From positions 1 through 11,281 of the forward strand of contig JBAXPW010000047.1 in the NCBI GenBank assembly GCA_037132015.1: 11,281 nucleotides of DNA. Reading direction: 5' to 3'. Below the pieces are notes generated by a model that saw only the letters and a list, made by a program, of their open reading frames with translations, searched no databases and was not told where the DNA came from. Both the position numbers and the translations under genes were made by a program. This document shows positions 1-6,932 of this stretch, in pieces (the stretch's first letter is position 1; every line of letters starts with the position of its first letter). The DNA is from JBAXPW01 sp037132015. Lineage in GTDB: Bacteria; Patescibacteriota; Microgenomatia; UBA1406; GWC2-37-13.

Positions 1-4
1 GGGG

Positions 5-48
5 TATGACATTTTCATTTCGGTATACTATGACATTAACATTTCGGT
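5..48. repeat. Two tandem 20-bp direct repeats, probable mobile-element end
   Basis: Positions 5-24 and 29-48 carry the same 20-mer with only the two central bases changed (TATGACATT, then TT or AA, then CATTTCGGT), so 18 of 20 match at a 24-bp period. No gene lies to the left within the window. Tandem short sites at an extreme end are typical of transposase-binding sites in some DDE-transposase elements, and assemblies often break at such repeats. Read on the reverse strand, the copies contain TGTTAATGTCATA and TGAAAATGTCATA, the TG-start form common at IS ends. The repeat is seen directly. Its assignment to an insertion sequence is inference, because no transposase gene is visible. Confidence 0.5.
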
Positions 49-58
49 CTGATAATAT
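30..58 (+). promoter_or_regulatory. Near-consensus promoter overlapping the left-end repeat
   Basis: The hexamer ATGACA at 30-35 matches the sigma-70 -35 consensus at five of six bases. Seventeen bases later comes TAATAT at 53-58, preceded by TG and one base (50-52), which is an extended -10. The -35 lies in the second repeat copy and the -10 in the flanking DNA, so the promoter straddles the presumed element boundary. Transcription would start near 65 and run into the UDP-glucose dehydrogenase gene. Confidence 0.45.
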
Positions 59-69
59 AGGTATTAGGC

Positions 70-98
70 TTGTTTTTTACTCATTTTTTTTATATGAT
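70..98 (+). promoter_or_regulatory. Second candidate promoter directly before UDP-glucose dehydrogenase
   Basis: TTGTTT at 70-75 and TATGAT at 93-98 are separated by 17 bp. Transcription would begin about 7 nt after the -10, at or next to the ATG at 107, giving a leaderless message. The -35 is weak (three of six consensus bases) and the region is AT-rich, so this is a modest call. It favours the ATG at 107 over the one at 101. Confidence 0.3.
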
Positions 99-106
99 TA
101 ATGCTT

Positions 107-1405
107 ATGACAATAACATTTATTGGACATGGTTATGTAGGGCTTGTTACTGCTTGTGTATTCGCAGATTTTGGCAATGATGTTTGGGTTGTTGGACATA
201 CACCAGAAAAAATCGAGCGTTTAAAAAACGGAGATCCTATCATATATGAGCCCGGTCTCAAAGAATTATTAGAAAAAAATCTTGCATCGGGTCGATTACG
301 ATTTACACTACAACCTGAAGAGGCCATACCCCACTCTGAAATTATATTTATAGCCGTTGGAACTCCTCCAAAAAAGACAGGGGAAGCTGATTTGAGTATG
401 GTTTTAGGAGTTGCTGAAATGATAGGAAAAAATCTAGGTGATCATTTTACTGTTGTTTCATGTAAGAGCACCGTTCCTGTTGGAACGAATAATAAAGTTG
501 CAGAAATATTACAAAAATTCAAACCAGCAAATGCTCAAGTAGAAGTAGCATCGTGCCCTGAATTTTTACGAGAAGGAACAGGCTTATATGACACTTATAC
601 ACCAGATCGAACAATAATCGGATCAAATTCAGAACAAGCAATTAAATCACTTCTCGAATTACACAAACCCTTGCCGGGTAAACGAATCATCACTGATCTT
701 GCATCAGCTGAACTCATAAAATATTCATCTAATGCAATGCTTGCAACAAAAATTTCATTTTCAAATTTAATTGCACTTTATTGTGAAAAATCAGGAGCAG
801 ATGTAGAAACTGTCCTTGATGCAGTTGGTCTTGATAAGCGTATTGGGAGAAGCTTTTTATATCCCGGCGTAGGTTATGGAGGCTCGTGCTTACCAAAAGA
901 TGTAAAAGCGCTCCTCAATATAGGAAAACAGCTCGGAATTGACGTTGCATTTTTAGAATCTGTCGAATCAGTAAATCAAGACTCAAGAAAAAATTTAATA
1001 GAAAAAATAGTAGCTCAAGTCAAAGGCAAACATATTGCAATTTGGGGCCTTAGTTTCAAACCTGACACCGATGATATACGCGAGGCACCATCTTCATATG
1101 TTATACATGAATTAATGAATAAAGACTTCACTGTAACAGTCTACGATCCCGAAGCAACTGAAAATATCAAAAAAATATTTGGTGAAAAAATAAGTTATTC
1201 CACTAATCCCTATGATGCGGTCAAAGACGCAGATGCGCTTTGTATTTTGACAGAATGGAATGAATTTAAACAAATTGATTTAAATAAAATTAAAAACTTA
1301 TTAAAAACTCCCCTCATAATCGATGGTCGCAATCTCTATCAGATAGAACAAATGAAAGAGTTAGGATTCAATTATTACTCAACAGGAAGAGCACCTGTAG
1401 TTTAA
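107..1405 (+). CDS. ugd: UDP-glucose 6-dehydrogenase
   Basis: This cytosolic enzyme oxidises UDP-glucose to UDP-glucuronate in two NAD(P)-linked steps. Counting from the ATG at 107 (432 aa, normal family length), the N-terminal Rossmann motif GHGYVG is at 7-12 and the CPEFLREGT substrate loop is near 150-158. The conserved Lys of KYSSN is at 205 and the catalytic Cys261 lies in GYGGSCLPKD. The C-terminal UDP-binding domain shows FKPDTDDIREAP (317-328) and DGRN (406-409). An in-frame ATG at 101 adds only Met-Leu. The later start is preferred because MTITFIG aligns with the usual family N-terminus and suits the nearby -10 box. One oddity is that the acidic residue normally ending the second beta strand is replaced by Gly30-His-Thr, which may change cofactor preference. 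It is first in the sugar-nucleotide cluster and 1 nt before the decarboxylase gene. The family call is firm. Confidence 0.96.
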   Translation: MTITFIGHGYVGLVTACVFADFGNDVWVVGHTPEKIERLKNGDPIIYEPGLKELLEKNLASGRLRFTLQPEEAIPHSEIIFIAVGTPPKKTGEADLSMVLGVAEMIGKNLGDHFTVVSCKSTVPVGTNNKVAEILQKFKPANAQVEVASCPEFLREGTGLYDTYTPDRTIIGSNSEQAIKSLLELHKPLPGKRIITDLASAELIKYSSNAMLATKISFSNLIALYCEKSGADVETVLDAVGLDKRIGRSFLYPGVGYGGSCLPKDVKALLNIGKQLGIDVAFLESVESVNQDSRKNLIEKIVAQVKGKHIAIWGLSFKPDTDDIREAPSSYVIHELMNKDFTVTVYDPEATENIKKIFGEKISYSTNPYDAVKDADALCILTEWNEFKQIDLNKIKNLLKTPLIIDGRNLYQIEQMKELGFNYYSTGRAPVV

Positions 1406-1406
1406 T

Positions 1407-2351
1407 ATGAAGATACTTATTACTGGCGGTGCAGGTTTTATAGGTTCTCATGTAGCTCGTTTTCATATTGAAAAAGGCGATGAAGTTATTGTATTGGACA
1501 ATCTTCTTACTGGGTCAAAAGATAATTTATCTTCAATTAAGAATAATCCACTATTACAATATATTCATGCTGATATCGTATCATATGATTTTAGCTCCAT
1601 ACCAACAGTTGATTTAATATATCACTTAGCATGTCCTGCCTCTCCTATACAATATAAAAAATATCCAGTGGAAACACTTTTAACAAGCTCTCAAGGAACA
1701 TATAACGTAGTTGAATTTATGAAACGAAGTCAAAGTAAATCTCTTGTGTTTTCATCTACTTCTGAAGTATATGGAGATCCATTGATACACCCTCAAATTG
1801 AGTCATATTGGGGAAATGTTAATCCAAATGGTGTGCGTTCTTGTTACGATGAAGGTAAACGATATGCAGAAGCATTATTGATGACATATGTGCGCACATA
1901 TAATCTTGATATTCGATTTGCAAGAATATTTAATACGTATGGCCCCAATATGGAAAAGGATGATGGAAGAGTAGTTTCAAACTTTGTGAATCAAGCACTA
2001 TCACAACATCCAATCACAATATATGGAAAAGGAACTCAAACCCGTTCATTTTGTTTTGTTAGTGATATGGTAAGAGGGTTATATGCATTAGGAATAACTC
2101 CAAATATAAAAGGTGAAGTGATAAATATTGGCAATCCCGATGAGCGTAGTGTGGAAGAATTAGCAATACTCATTAAAAATTTGGTTCATTCTCAATCAGA
2201 AATAATACACGAACATATTGATGCAGATGATCCTCAAAAACGTAAACCCGATATCTCAAAAGCTCAAAAAATGTTAAAATGGAATCCAGAGATACCTCTT
2301 GAAAAAGGATTATTACAAACCATTACCTATTTTCAAAAACGATTTTCATGA
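1407..2351 (+). CDS. UDP-glucuronate decarboxylase (UDP-xylose synthase)
   Basis: This extended short-chain dehydrogenase of 314 aa probably converts UDP-glucuronate to UDP-xylose through a transient NAD-dependent oxidation at C4. The NAD-binding motif TGGAGFIGSH is at 6-15 and the Asp closing the second strand is D31. The SSTSEVYGDP segment (116-125) carries the family Ser/Glu, and the YxxxK pair is Tyr147/Lys151. The block ARIFNTYGPNM (172-182) and the conserved Arg279 in DDPQKRKPD are typical of UXS enzymes rather than of 4-epimerases. It lies 1 nt after the dehydrogenase gene that makes its substrate, which supports both calls. Its TGA stop overlaps the next start codon (ATGA), so translation is probably coupled. 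A related dTDP- or UDP-sugar dehydratase/epimerase is the main alternative, but the SEVYGDP and NTYGPNM details favour UXS. Confidence 0.93.
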   Translation: MKILITGGAGFIGSHVARFHIEKGDEVIVLDNLLTGSKDNLSSIKNNPLLQYIHADIVSYDFSSIPTVDLIYHLACPASPIQYKKYPVETLLTSSQGTYNVVEFMKRSQSKSLVFSSTSEVYGDPLIHPQIESYWGNVNPNGVRSCYDEGKRYAEALLMTYVRTYNLDIRFARIFNTYGPNMEKDDGRVVSNFVNQALSQHPITIYGKGTQTRSFCFVSDMVRGLYALGITPNIKGEVINIGNPDERSVEELAILIKNLVHSQSEIIHEHIDADDPQKRKPDISKAQKMLKWNPEIPLEKGLLQTITYFQKRFS

Positions 2352-3457
2352 AAAAATCAGTCATCATATTACCAACATATAATGAGTCAAGTGATATAGA
2401 ACAGCTTATCCGATCTATTTTTGAACATACAAAAGAATCTGCTAAATTATGGGAAATACATATACTTGTGGTTGATAGTGAGTCAGAAGATCACACCGGA
2501 GATATCGTAGAATCACTCTCAAAAGAATTTACTCAACTTCATCTACTGCGAACACAAAAAGAGGGACTTGGTAAGGCATACATGGATGGATTTCACTATG
2601 CAATTGATAAGTTAAAACCATTTGTTATTTTTGAAATGGATGCTGATCTTTCACATGATCCAAAATGTATTCCCCTCTTTCTCAAAGAAATAGAAAATGG
2701 TGCTGACTTTGTAATTGGTTCAAGATACATGAAGGGCGGATCAATACCTTCTGATTGGGCATTTCATAGAAAATTATTTTCTTTTTTTGGAAATCTTGTT
2801 ATCAGAGCTGGATTTGCGAGCATTGGTATTGCGGATTGGACTTCTGGTTTTCGTGCTATAAAAACATGGGTTATTCAATCATCACTATCGCATATCAAAA
2901 ATTATTCAGGATATGTATTTCAAGTGGCAATACTTGATATTGCAAAGAAACAACACGCACGTATAAAGGAACTTCCAATACAATTTATCGATCGAAAAAA
3001 TGGAGTTTCAAAGATAAACTCAGGACAGTATATCTTTCAAATTTTATTATATGTCATCACAGAATCATCATTTATAAAGTTTTTTGTTGTAGGTGCGTCA
3101 GGATTTGTAGTAGATTCTGGATTATTATATCTTTTTGCATTTGAATTTCATTTGATACCTGCACTTGCAAAATCACTTAGTGTTATTATTGTTATCCTAT
3201 GGAACTTTTCGATGAATAATTTCTGGAGTTTCAGCCATAAACGATTAGATAATAGTGTTGGGACATTTCTCAAAGGACTTATGAAGTTTTATCTTGTTTC
3301 TTCTGGCAATATGTTAATACAAGTTTCTGGAATAACGCTTCTTACTCATTTTTTTGGCAATCACAATCTATTGATCTTTAACGCGCTCATCATACTATTA
3401 TTTGTGATTCCTTATTCATATTTTATGTATAATAAAGTCGTTTGGAAGAAAAAGTAA
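2348..3457 (+). CDS. Polyprenyl-phosphate sugar (mannosyl-type) transferase fused to a GtrA domain
   Basis: The first ~225 residues of this 369-aa protein form a DPM1-like family 2 glycosyltransferase that would move a sugar from a nucleotide donor to a polyprenyl phosphate. PTYNE is at 9-13, the metal-binding MDADLSH at 97-103, GSRYMKGGS at 124-132 and the TSGFR block at 165-169. Residues ~243-362 form a GtrA-like domain with about four hydrophobic segments (near 245-263, 272-288, 318-336 and 342-360) and the WNFSMNNFWSF signature (285-295). GtrA proteins are thought to flip lipid-linked sugars. The nucleotide-binding loop normally written VVDDxSxDGT reads VVDSESEDHT, a mild divergence. It overlaps the decarboxylase gene by 4 nt. 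The sugar is not determined by sequence, so mannose, glucose or another donor is possible. Confidence 0.92.
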   Translation: MKKSVIILPTYNESSDIEQLIRSIFEHTKESAKLWEIHILVVDSESEDHTGDIVESLSKEFTQLHLLRTQKEGLGKAYMDGFHYAIDKLKPFVIFEMDADLSHDPKCIPLFLKEIENGADFVIGSRYMKGGSIPSDWAFHRKLFSFFGNLVIRAGFASIGIADWTSGFRAIKTWVIQSSLSHIKNYSGYVFQVAILDIAKKQHARIKELPIQFIDRKNGVSKINSGQYIFQILLYVITESSFIKFFVVGASGFVVDSGLLYLFAFEFHLIPALAKSLSVIIVILWNFSMNNFWSFSHKRLDNSVGTFLKGLMKFYLVSSGNMLIQVSGITLLTHFFGNHNLLIFNALIILLFVIPYSYFMYNKVVWKKK

Positions 3458-3461
3458 ATAG

Positions 3462-3467
3462 TATAAT
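3462..3467 (+). promoter_or_regulatory. Consensus -10 box 5 nt before the 553-aa gene
   Basis: A perfect TATAAT lies in the 15-nt gap before the start codon at 3473. Transcription from it would start at or just inside the start codon, that is, leaderless. No good -35 is seen at 16-18 bp upstream. The gene may also be read through from the sugar cluster. Confidence 0.3.
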
Positions 3468-3472
3468 ATACG

Positions 3473-5134
3473 ATGACTAATATTAAAGAGACTCCACAAT
3501 CTCATTCTCTAGAGATTGGCACATATGCTTGGTTAATGCGGGAAACATTTTTAAATACACTTAGACTTACAGAACATAGAAAAAATGCTTTAGTAAATCC
3601 AGATGGATATGAACCAATAGTTCATAACCTACTGAAACAACTTAGTACCCCTTCAACCGTACGAGAACAAGCAAGTAGAGTTCAATTACTTTTAAATCTT
3701 AATACTGAAGCAGAATCTATTCATCCTCTACGAGATAACTTCTTAGCCCATCTTGAATCAGCACATAGTCCTCTTGATACAATAATCAACCGAATCATAT
3801 CGAGTAAAATTAAACTGCGTCCTAACGAAATAGATGTGTTAGAAAAAATGGGATATACTTATATTTTACAAGGACTATTAGAAAGACAAAATGCATTGCT
3901 TGGAGATGATAGCCTTTCCTCAAACTGTATACTAGGTACTGAGGTCAAAGACGCTTTAAAAAAACAATTCGCAAGATATGTAGATCGCGCTCTCAGTGAT
4001 ACTGATCAAGCGCACGGATATCATTTTAATACATCTAAACAAGGTCTTTATACAGCTCAACTTCTTGCTCATTCCCCCTGTTTTTATCAAAAAGTTGCCA
4101 AACTTGTAACACTATTTTATGCATATGAATCAAATGAATTTCCAGTTCGGTTATTTTCCGAACCACAATTGAATCAAATGATCGCCTCATTTAATTCTCG
4201 TGGTGATGAGGGATTACGCGAGTTATGGGATGATTATCAATTTCTTCATGATACTTACAAATACCTGCTTCACAGTCAATCCACAGGTGTAGGACGCTCA
4301 AAACAACTGATAGAGCGAATACATCAAAAGATTAATCTTCTTAAACACAAAGGAGTTTGGAAACTAGAAGTGTTTGGTTCAGGATTAGTTCAAACACAAG
4401 AAATAGTACAGGTATTGACACAAAAAGGAATAAAGGTCAGAGGAGTTGGTTTTGATAAATTAGACCCGAATACACTTCGTAAGAATACTCGCGTTTTTAC
4501 ATATCCTGATGGAGCAGGAGCCCCGGGAAAAGAATTATCGTCGGAAGAAATTAAAAAAGTTTTGCGACTACATCCAGATCATGAACAAATCGTTTTAGAT
4601 ATAGGCGTTGATACAACTACTATTCATACAACTATTCATACAGATTATGGAGAATATGAATTGATGGACCCTAGAATTATTGGCTTTACTAGTTATGATG
4701 ATAATAGTTTAGAAGGGGATTCTTATATCAGTCCAATAGGATTTGACGACGAACGTTATGCTTCATTAGGTTTGTTCCCAACAATTAGAGTAGCCACAAA
4801 TAGTATTGTTCCCCATCTTGATGGACTAACTCAATTACATGCAATTTATGCGATGCTAAAAGGAAATAATCAAACAATCATAATAATTGGAGGAAACTAT
4901 TACCCAATACAAAGAATTGTTTTAGAATTGGGAGGGATCATACAAAGAAGAGATGACGGTCTAATCGCAATTGTTCCACACCATCTTGTCTATTCTGATG
5001 GATGGACAACACAAGCAAATAGACATGAAATAGGAAGAGATGATTTTGATAAATTACGCTTACCACACCCTGCACAGCAAAGAGATTTTTTTTATCCAGA
5101 AAGATTATCAACTAATTTAACTCGTTTTTTATAA
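3473..5134 (+). CDS. Conserved-looking hypothetical protein, 553 aa, unrecognised
   Basis: I do not recognise a family. The protein has no signal peptide and no membrane segment, so it is probably cytosolic. The N-terminal half (to about 290) reads as mostly helical and hydrophilic. From about 296 the character changes to alternating strands and helices. KLEVFGSGLVQTQE (297-310), then KGIKVRGVGFDK (318-329), resembles the first beta-alpha-beta unit of a Rossmann-like fold with a GxG turn. It is followed by IVLDIGVDTTTIHTT (373-387) and a second strand-glycine turn, TIIIIGGNYYPIQ (468-480). Nucleotide or dinucleotide binding is therefore possible but unproven. A perfect 12-bp tandem duplication encodes TIHTTIHT in this region. 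It follows the glycosyltransferase gene by 15 nt on the same strand, so a link to glycan synthesis is suggested by position only. The ORF is long and unbroken, which makes it a real gene. Confidence 0.85.
   Translation: MTNIKETPQSHSLEIGTYAWLMRETFLNTLRLTEHRKNALVNPDGYEPIVHNLLKQLSTPSTVREQASRVQLLLNLNTEAESIHPLRDNFLAHLESAHSPLDTIINRIISSKIKLRPNEIDVLEKMGYTYILQGLLERQNALLGDDSLSSNCILGTEVKDALKKQFARYVDRALSDTDQAHGYHFNTSKQGLYTAQLLAHSPCFYQKVAKLVTLFYAYESNEFPVRLFSEPQLNQMIASFNSRGDEGLRELWDDYQFLHDTYKYLLHSQSTGVGRSKQLIERIHQKINLLKHKGVWKLEVFGSGLVQTQEIVQVLTQKGIKVRGVGFDKLDPNTLRKNTRVFTYPDGAGAPGKELSSEEIKKVLRLHPDHEQIVLDIGVDTTTIHTTIHTDYGEYELMDPRIIGFTSYDDNSLEGDSYISPIGFDDERYASLGLFPTIRVATNSIVPHLDGLTQLHAIYAMLKGNNQTIIIIGGNYYPIQRIVLELGGIIQRRDDGLIAIVPHHLVYSDGWTTQANRHEIGRDDFDKLRLPHPAQQRDFFYPERLSTNLTRFL
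4619..4642 (+). repeat. Two perfect 12-bp tandem copies inside the 553-aa gene
   Basis: ACTATTCATACA occurs at 4619-4630 and again at 4631-4642. The repeat keeps the reading frame and encodes the short TIHTTIHT peptide repeat (residues 383-390). It probably arose by slippage. Confidence 0.7.
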
Positions 5135-5166
5135 CACCCCGGAACACCATAACAAAATGCACTTCC

Positions 5167-5889
5167 TTATATCAAATAATTCTTATATAAAACTATTCCA
5201 ACAGCAGTTGCAACATTGAGACTATCGATGGTATTGCTGAAATTAATACGGATATTTTTAATATTTTGTTTGACCGATTGTGGCAACCCAGCTCCCTCAC
5301 TTCCAAATATAAAACTACTTTTCTCATCAAATACTACTGATTGAAGTTCTTCCTTACTATGTCCGTCAAATGCATACAATGTATATTCTGGAAAAGCCAC
5401 TTGGTAATCTTCAAGCGATGCAAAATAAGATATATTTGTCTGAAACACACTCCCCATAGAAGAACGAATAACTCTTGGATGAAATACATCGACACCCGGC
5501 TTAATTATCGCAATATTTTTTATACCAAATCCAGTCGCAGTACGTACGATAGTTCCGAGATTGCCTCGATCTGTAGGTTGATACAAGACTACATGAGATG
5601 TCTCTGTGTTTATTGATTGCTCATATTTTTGAAATACACACAATGCATATATGTTTTCAGTTTCAGACAATCCTTTGAGCAATCCATCATTTAACTCTAC
5701 TCGTACCGCATGTTCTCGAGCATAAGTTGCAAGTTTTTGAGCTCCTTTGTTATTTTTTGTCGTAGTATGAAGAACGAGTAATTGAAGCGTTTTTGGATGA
5801 TACTTAATAAGCTCTAAACATGGGTACACTCCTAACGCATACGAATACTCTAATTCCTTTTTATATTTTTTAACCTGTATAGATTTCAT
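5167..5889 (-). CDS. SpoU/TrmH-family RNA 2'-O-methyltransferase
   Basis: This SPOUT-class enzyme (240 aa from the ATG at 5889) transfers a methyl group from S-adenosylmethionine to a ribose 2'-OH in rRNA or tRNA. All three family motifs are present. Motif 1 is DRGNLGTIVRTATGFG (107-122) with catalytic Arg116. Motif 2 is FGSEGAGLP (195-203). Motif 3 is SLNVATAVGIVLY (223-235), which builds the trefoil knot. The N-terminal ~95 residues look like the substrate-binding domain of RlmB-like members. A TTG start at 5916 would add nine residues but lies upstream of a perfect TATAAT, so the ATG is preferred. It is downstream of the PEGA gene with a 38-nt gap and converges with the 553-aa gene (32 nt between stops). 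The target nucleotide cannot be told from sequence. RlmB (23S rRNA) is one candidate. Confidence 0.92.
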   Translation of the reverse strand: MKSIQVKKYKKELEYSYALGVYPCLELIKYHPKTLQLLVLHTTTKNNKGAQKLATYAREHAVRVELNDGLLKGLSETENIYALCVFQKYEQSINTETSHVVLYQPTDRGNLGTIVRTATGFGIKNIAIIKPGVDVFHPRVIRSSMGSVFQTNISYFASLEDYQVAFPEYTLYAFDGHSKEELQSVVFDEKSSFIFGSEGAGLPQSVKQNIKNIRINFSNTIDSLNVATAVGIVLYKNYLI

Positions 5890-5896
5890 ATAGGAT

Positions 5897-5902
5897 ATTA
5901 TA
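5897..5902 (-). promoter_or_regulatory. Consensus -10 box 7 nt before the RNA methyltransferase start
   Basis: On the reverse strand a perfect TATAAT ends 7 nt before the ATG at 5889, so a transcript from it would begin at or next to the start codon. No clear -35 is seen. The site lies in the 38-nt gap after the PEGA gene and inside the extension that a TTG start would need, so it helps decide the start. Confidence 0.35.
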
Positions 5903-5927
5903 GCGTATAAAATCAATTAAAACGAAC

Positions 5928-6830
5928 TTATTGTTTCTCAGCATACTGAGAAGAAATCCATCCTGTTTTGCTTCCTTCATATTCTATTTTAAACCATCCA
6001 CTTTTTTCATCAATCAAACTATATGTACTTCCCGGATTTACCCGTGCTGATTCTGATGCGTCTGTCGATGGCTCTACACGTACTCGTAAAAAACCTGTTG
6101 GAGTGTCTTTAATAATCACCTTATTGCCAACTAACGCAGTTGTATTTGCAGTTAATTTTGGCTTTCCAGATGGCACAGGTGTTGATCCAATTATTGCAGA
6201 ATCTGATGCTTTTTTTTCTTCCACTAATGGCTTTACCTGACTTTGATCTATAGCAAGTTTAAATGAAGAATTGACACGATAATTTGTAATGATATTTACC
6301 TTTTTTGTTCGCCTAAAAAATCCGGGCATTGATATAGATACCTCATGATCTCCCTTTGGCACTTCAGACAGAAGTAATGGAGCAATACCTTTTTCTTCAT
6401 TATCCAGATACACTATTGCACCATTTGGTTCAGTTTCAACATACACTTCTCCCGTATCAGGAGATTTTGACCCCTGATCCATCGGAACTATAGTCAAAAC
6501 CTCTCCAGCAGAAGAAATATCTGACGAACCCAAATCACGATTGATATATGTCAATGCATTTTTATCAACTTTAATTTTACCTTGCCACGATGCCGTTGCC
6601 GTAGCATCACCTTCAGGAATAAGTTTGATGAGAAACTCACCCACCTTAAACCTATCCTCATACGGAGTTCTTCCTATGGATACGTTGTCTATAAATATTC
6701 CTGCTGTTGGCGAAGATAATACACGAATTTTTCCAAAATTATTTTGAATACTCAAAAGATAAAATCTTACCCCCAAAAATATACCGAAGAGACAAACCAA
6801 AACTACAAGAATAATAATTTTTCTTTTCAT
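5928..6830 (-). CDS. Membrane-anchored PEGA-PEGA-SH3 domain protein
   Basis: The 300-aa product starts MKRK followed by a single hydrophobic segment (about 5-25) with no lipobox, so it is probably anchored in the membrane with the rest outside. Two PEGA domains follow. The first is at about 33-74 (SSPTAGIFIDNVSIGRTPY) and the second at about 127-180 (TEPNGAIVYLDNEEKG, PKGDHEVSISMPGF). Between them is a block with WQGKIKV and TYINRDLGSSD (81-104) that neither domain explains. A low-complexity linker (about 193-238) leads to a bacterial SH3-like domain (238-300, RVRVEPSTDASESARV, GWFKIEY, GWISSQYA). Such domains bind cell-wall or surface ligands in other proteins, but the ligand here is unknown. 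A GTG at 6854 is in frame but overlaps an extended -10 box, so the ATG at 6830 is preferred. It precedes the RNA methyltransferase gene and is divergent from argS. Confidence 0.88.
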   Translation of the reverse strand: MKRKIIILVVLVCLFGIFLGVRFYLLSIQNNFGKIRVLSSPTAGIFIDNVSIGRTPYEDRFKVGEFLIKLIPEGDATATASWQGKIKVDKNALTYINRDLGSSDISSAGEVLTIVPMDQGSKSPDTGEVYVETEPNGAIVYLDNEEKGIAPLLLSEVPKGDHEVSISMPGFFRRTKKVNIITNYRVNSSFKLAIDQSQVKPLVEEKKASDSAIIGSTPVPSGKPKLTANTTALVGNKVIIKDTPTGFLRVRVEPSTDASESARVNPGSTYSLIDEKSGWFKIEYEGSKTGWISSQYAEKQ

Positions 6831-6844
6831 AAGATTACATAAGT

Positions 6845-6853
6845 ATTCTATCA
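6845..6853 (-). promoter_or_regulatory. Extended -10 promoter for the PEGA/SH3 gene
   Basis: On the reverse strand the sequence TGATAGAAT is an extended -10 (TG, one base, TAGAAT). The expected start of transcription falls about 10 nt before the ATG at 6830, giving a very short leader without a Shine-Dalgarno site. No convincing -35 is seen, which is acceptable for an extended -10. Confidence 0.4.
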
Positions 6854-6920
6854 CATTTCTGAATAGGATAATATTGTATTTTTTACAGTTTTAGCGCTTT
6901 AATACTAACCGAAAGTATGG

Positions 6921-6926
6921 TAATAT
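6921..6926 (+). promoter_or_regulatory. -10-like box 6 nt before argS
   Basis: TAATAT lies 6 nt before the ATG at 6933. A weak -35 match (TTTAAT, 6898-6903) sits 17 bp upstream. The placement implies a leaderless argS-radA message. The 102-bp divergent region 6831-6932 would then hold promoters for both directions. I see no other structure in it. Confidence 0.3.
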
Positions 6927-6932
6927 TTAGTC

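Noticed and set aside
2340..2355. Recoded TGA (code 25), as in some CPR lineages
   Set aside because: TGA cleanly ends the UDP-glucuronate decarboxylase at its expected length and also ends the RodZ-like gene. No in-frame TGA interrupts any other gene.
5167..5190. Inverted repeat TTATAT/ATATAA as a terminator between the convergent 553-aa and methyltransferase genes
   Set aside because: It is six A-T pairs inside the coding end of the methyltransferase gene. Such matches are expected by chance in AT-rich DNA.
5341..5616. Open frame opposite the RNA methyltransferase
   Set aside because: It is fully antisense to a gene with all family motifs, and its translation has no recognisable feature.
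5890..5916. TTG start at 5916 for the RNA methyltransferase
   Set aside because: It lies upstream of a perfect TATAAT and adds only nine residues with no family support. The ATG at 5889 fits better.
6831..6854. GTG start at 6854 for the PEGA/SH3 protein
   Set aside because: The extra eight residues (MIEYLCNL) precede a normal MKRK signal-anchor start and overlap an extended -10 box, so the ATG at 6830 is the better start.
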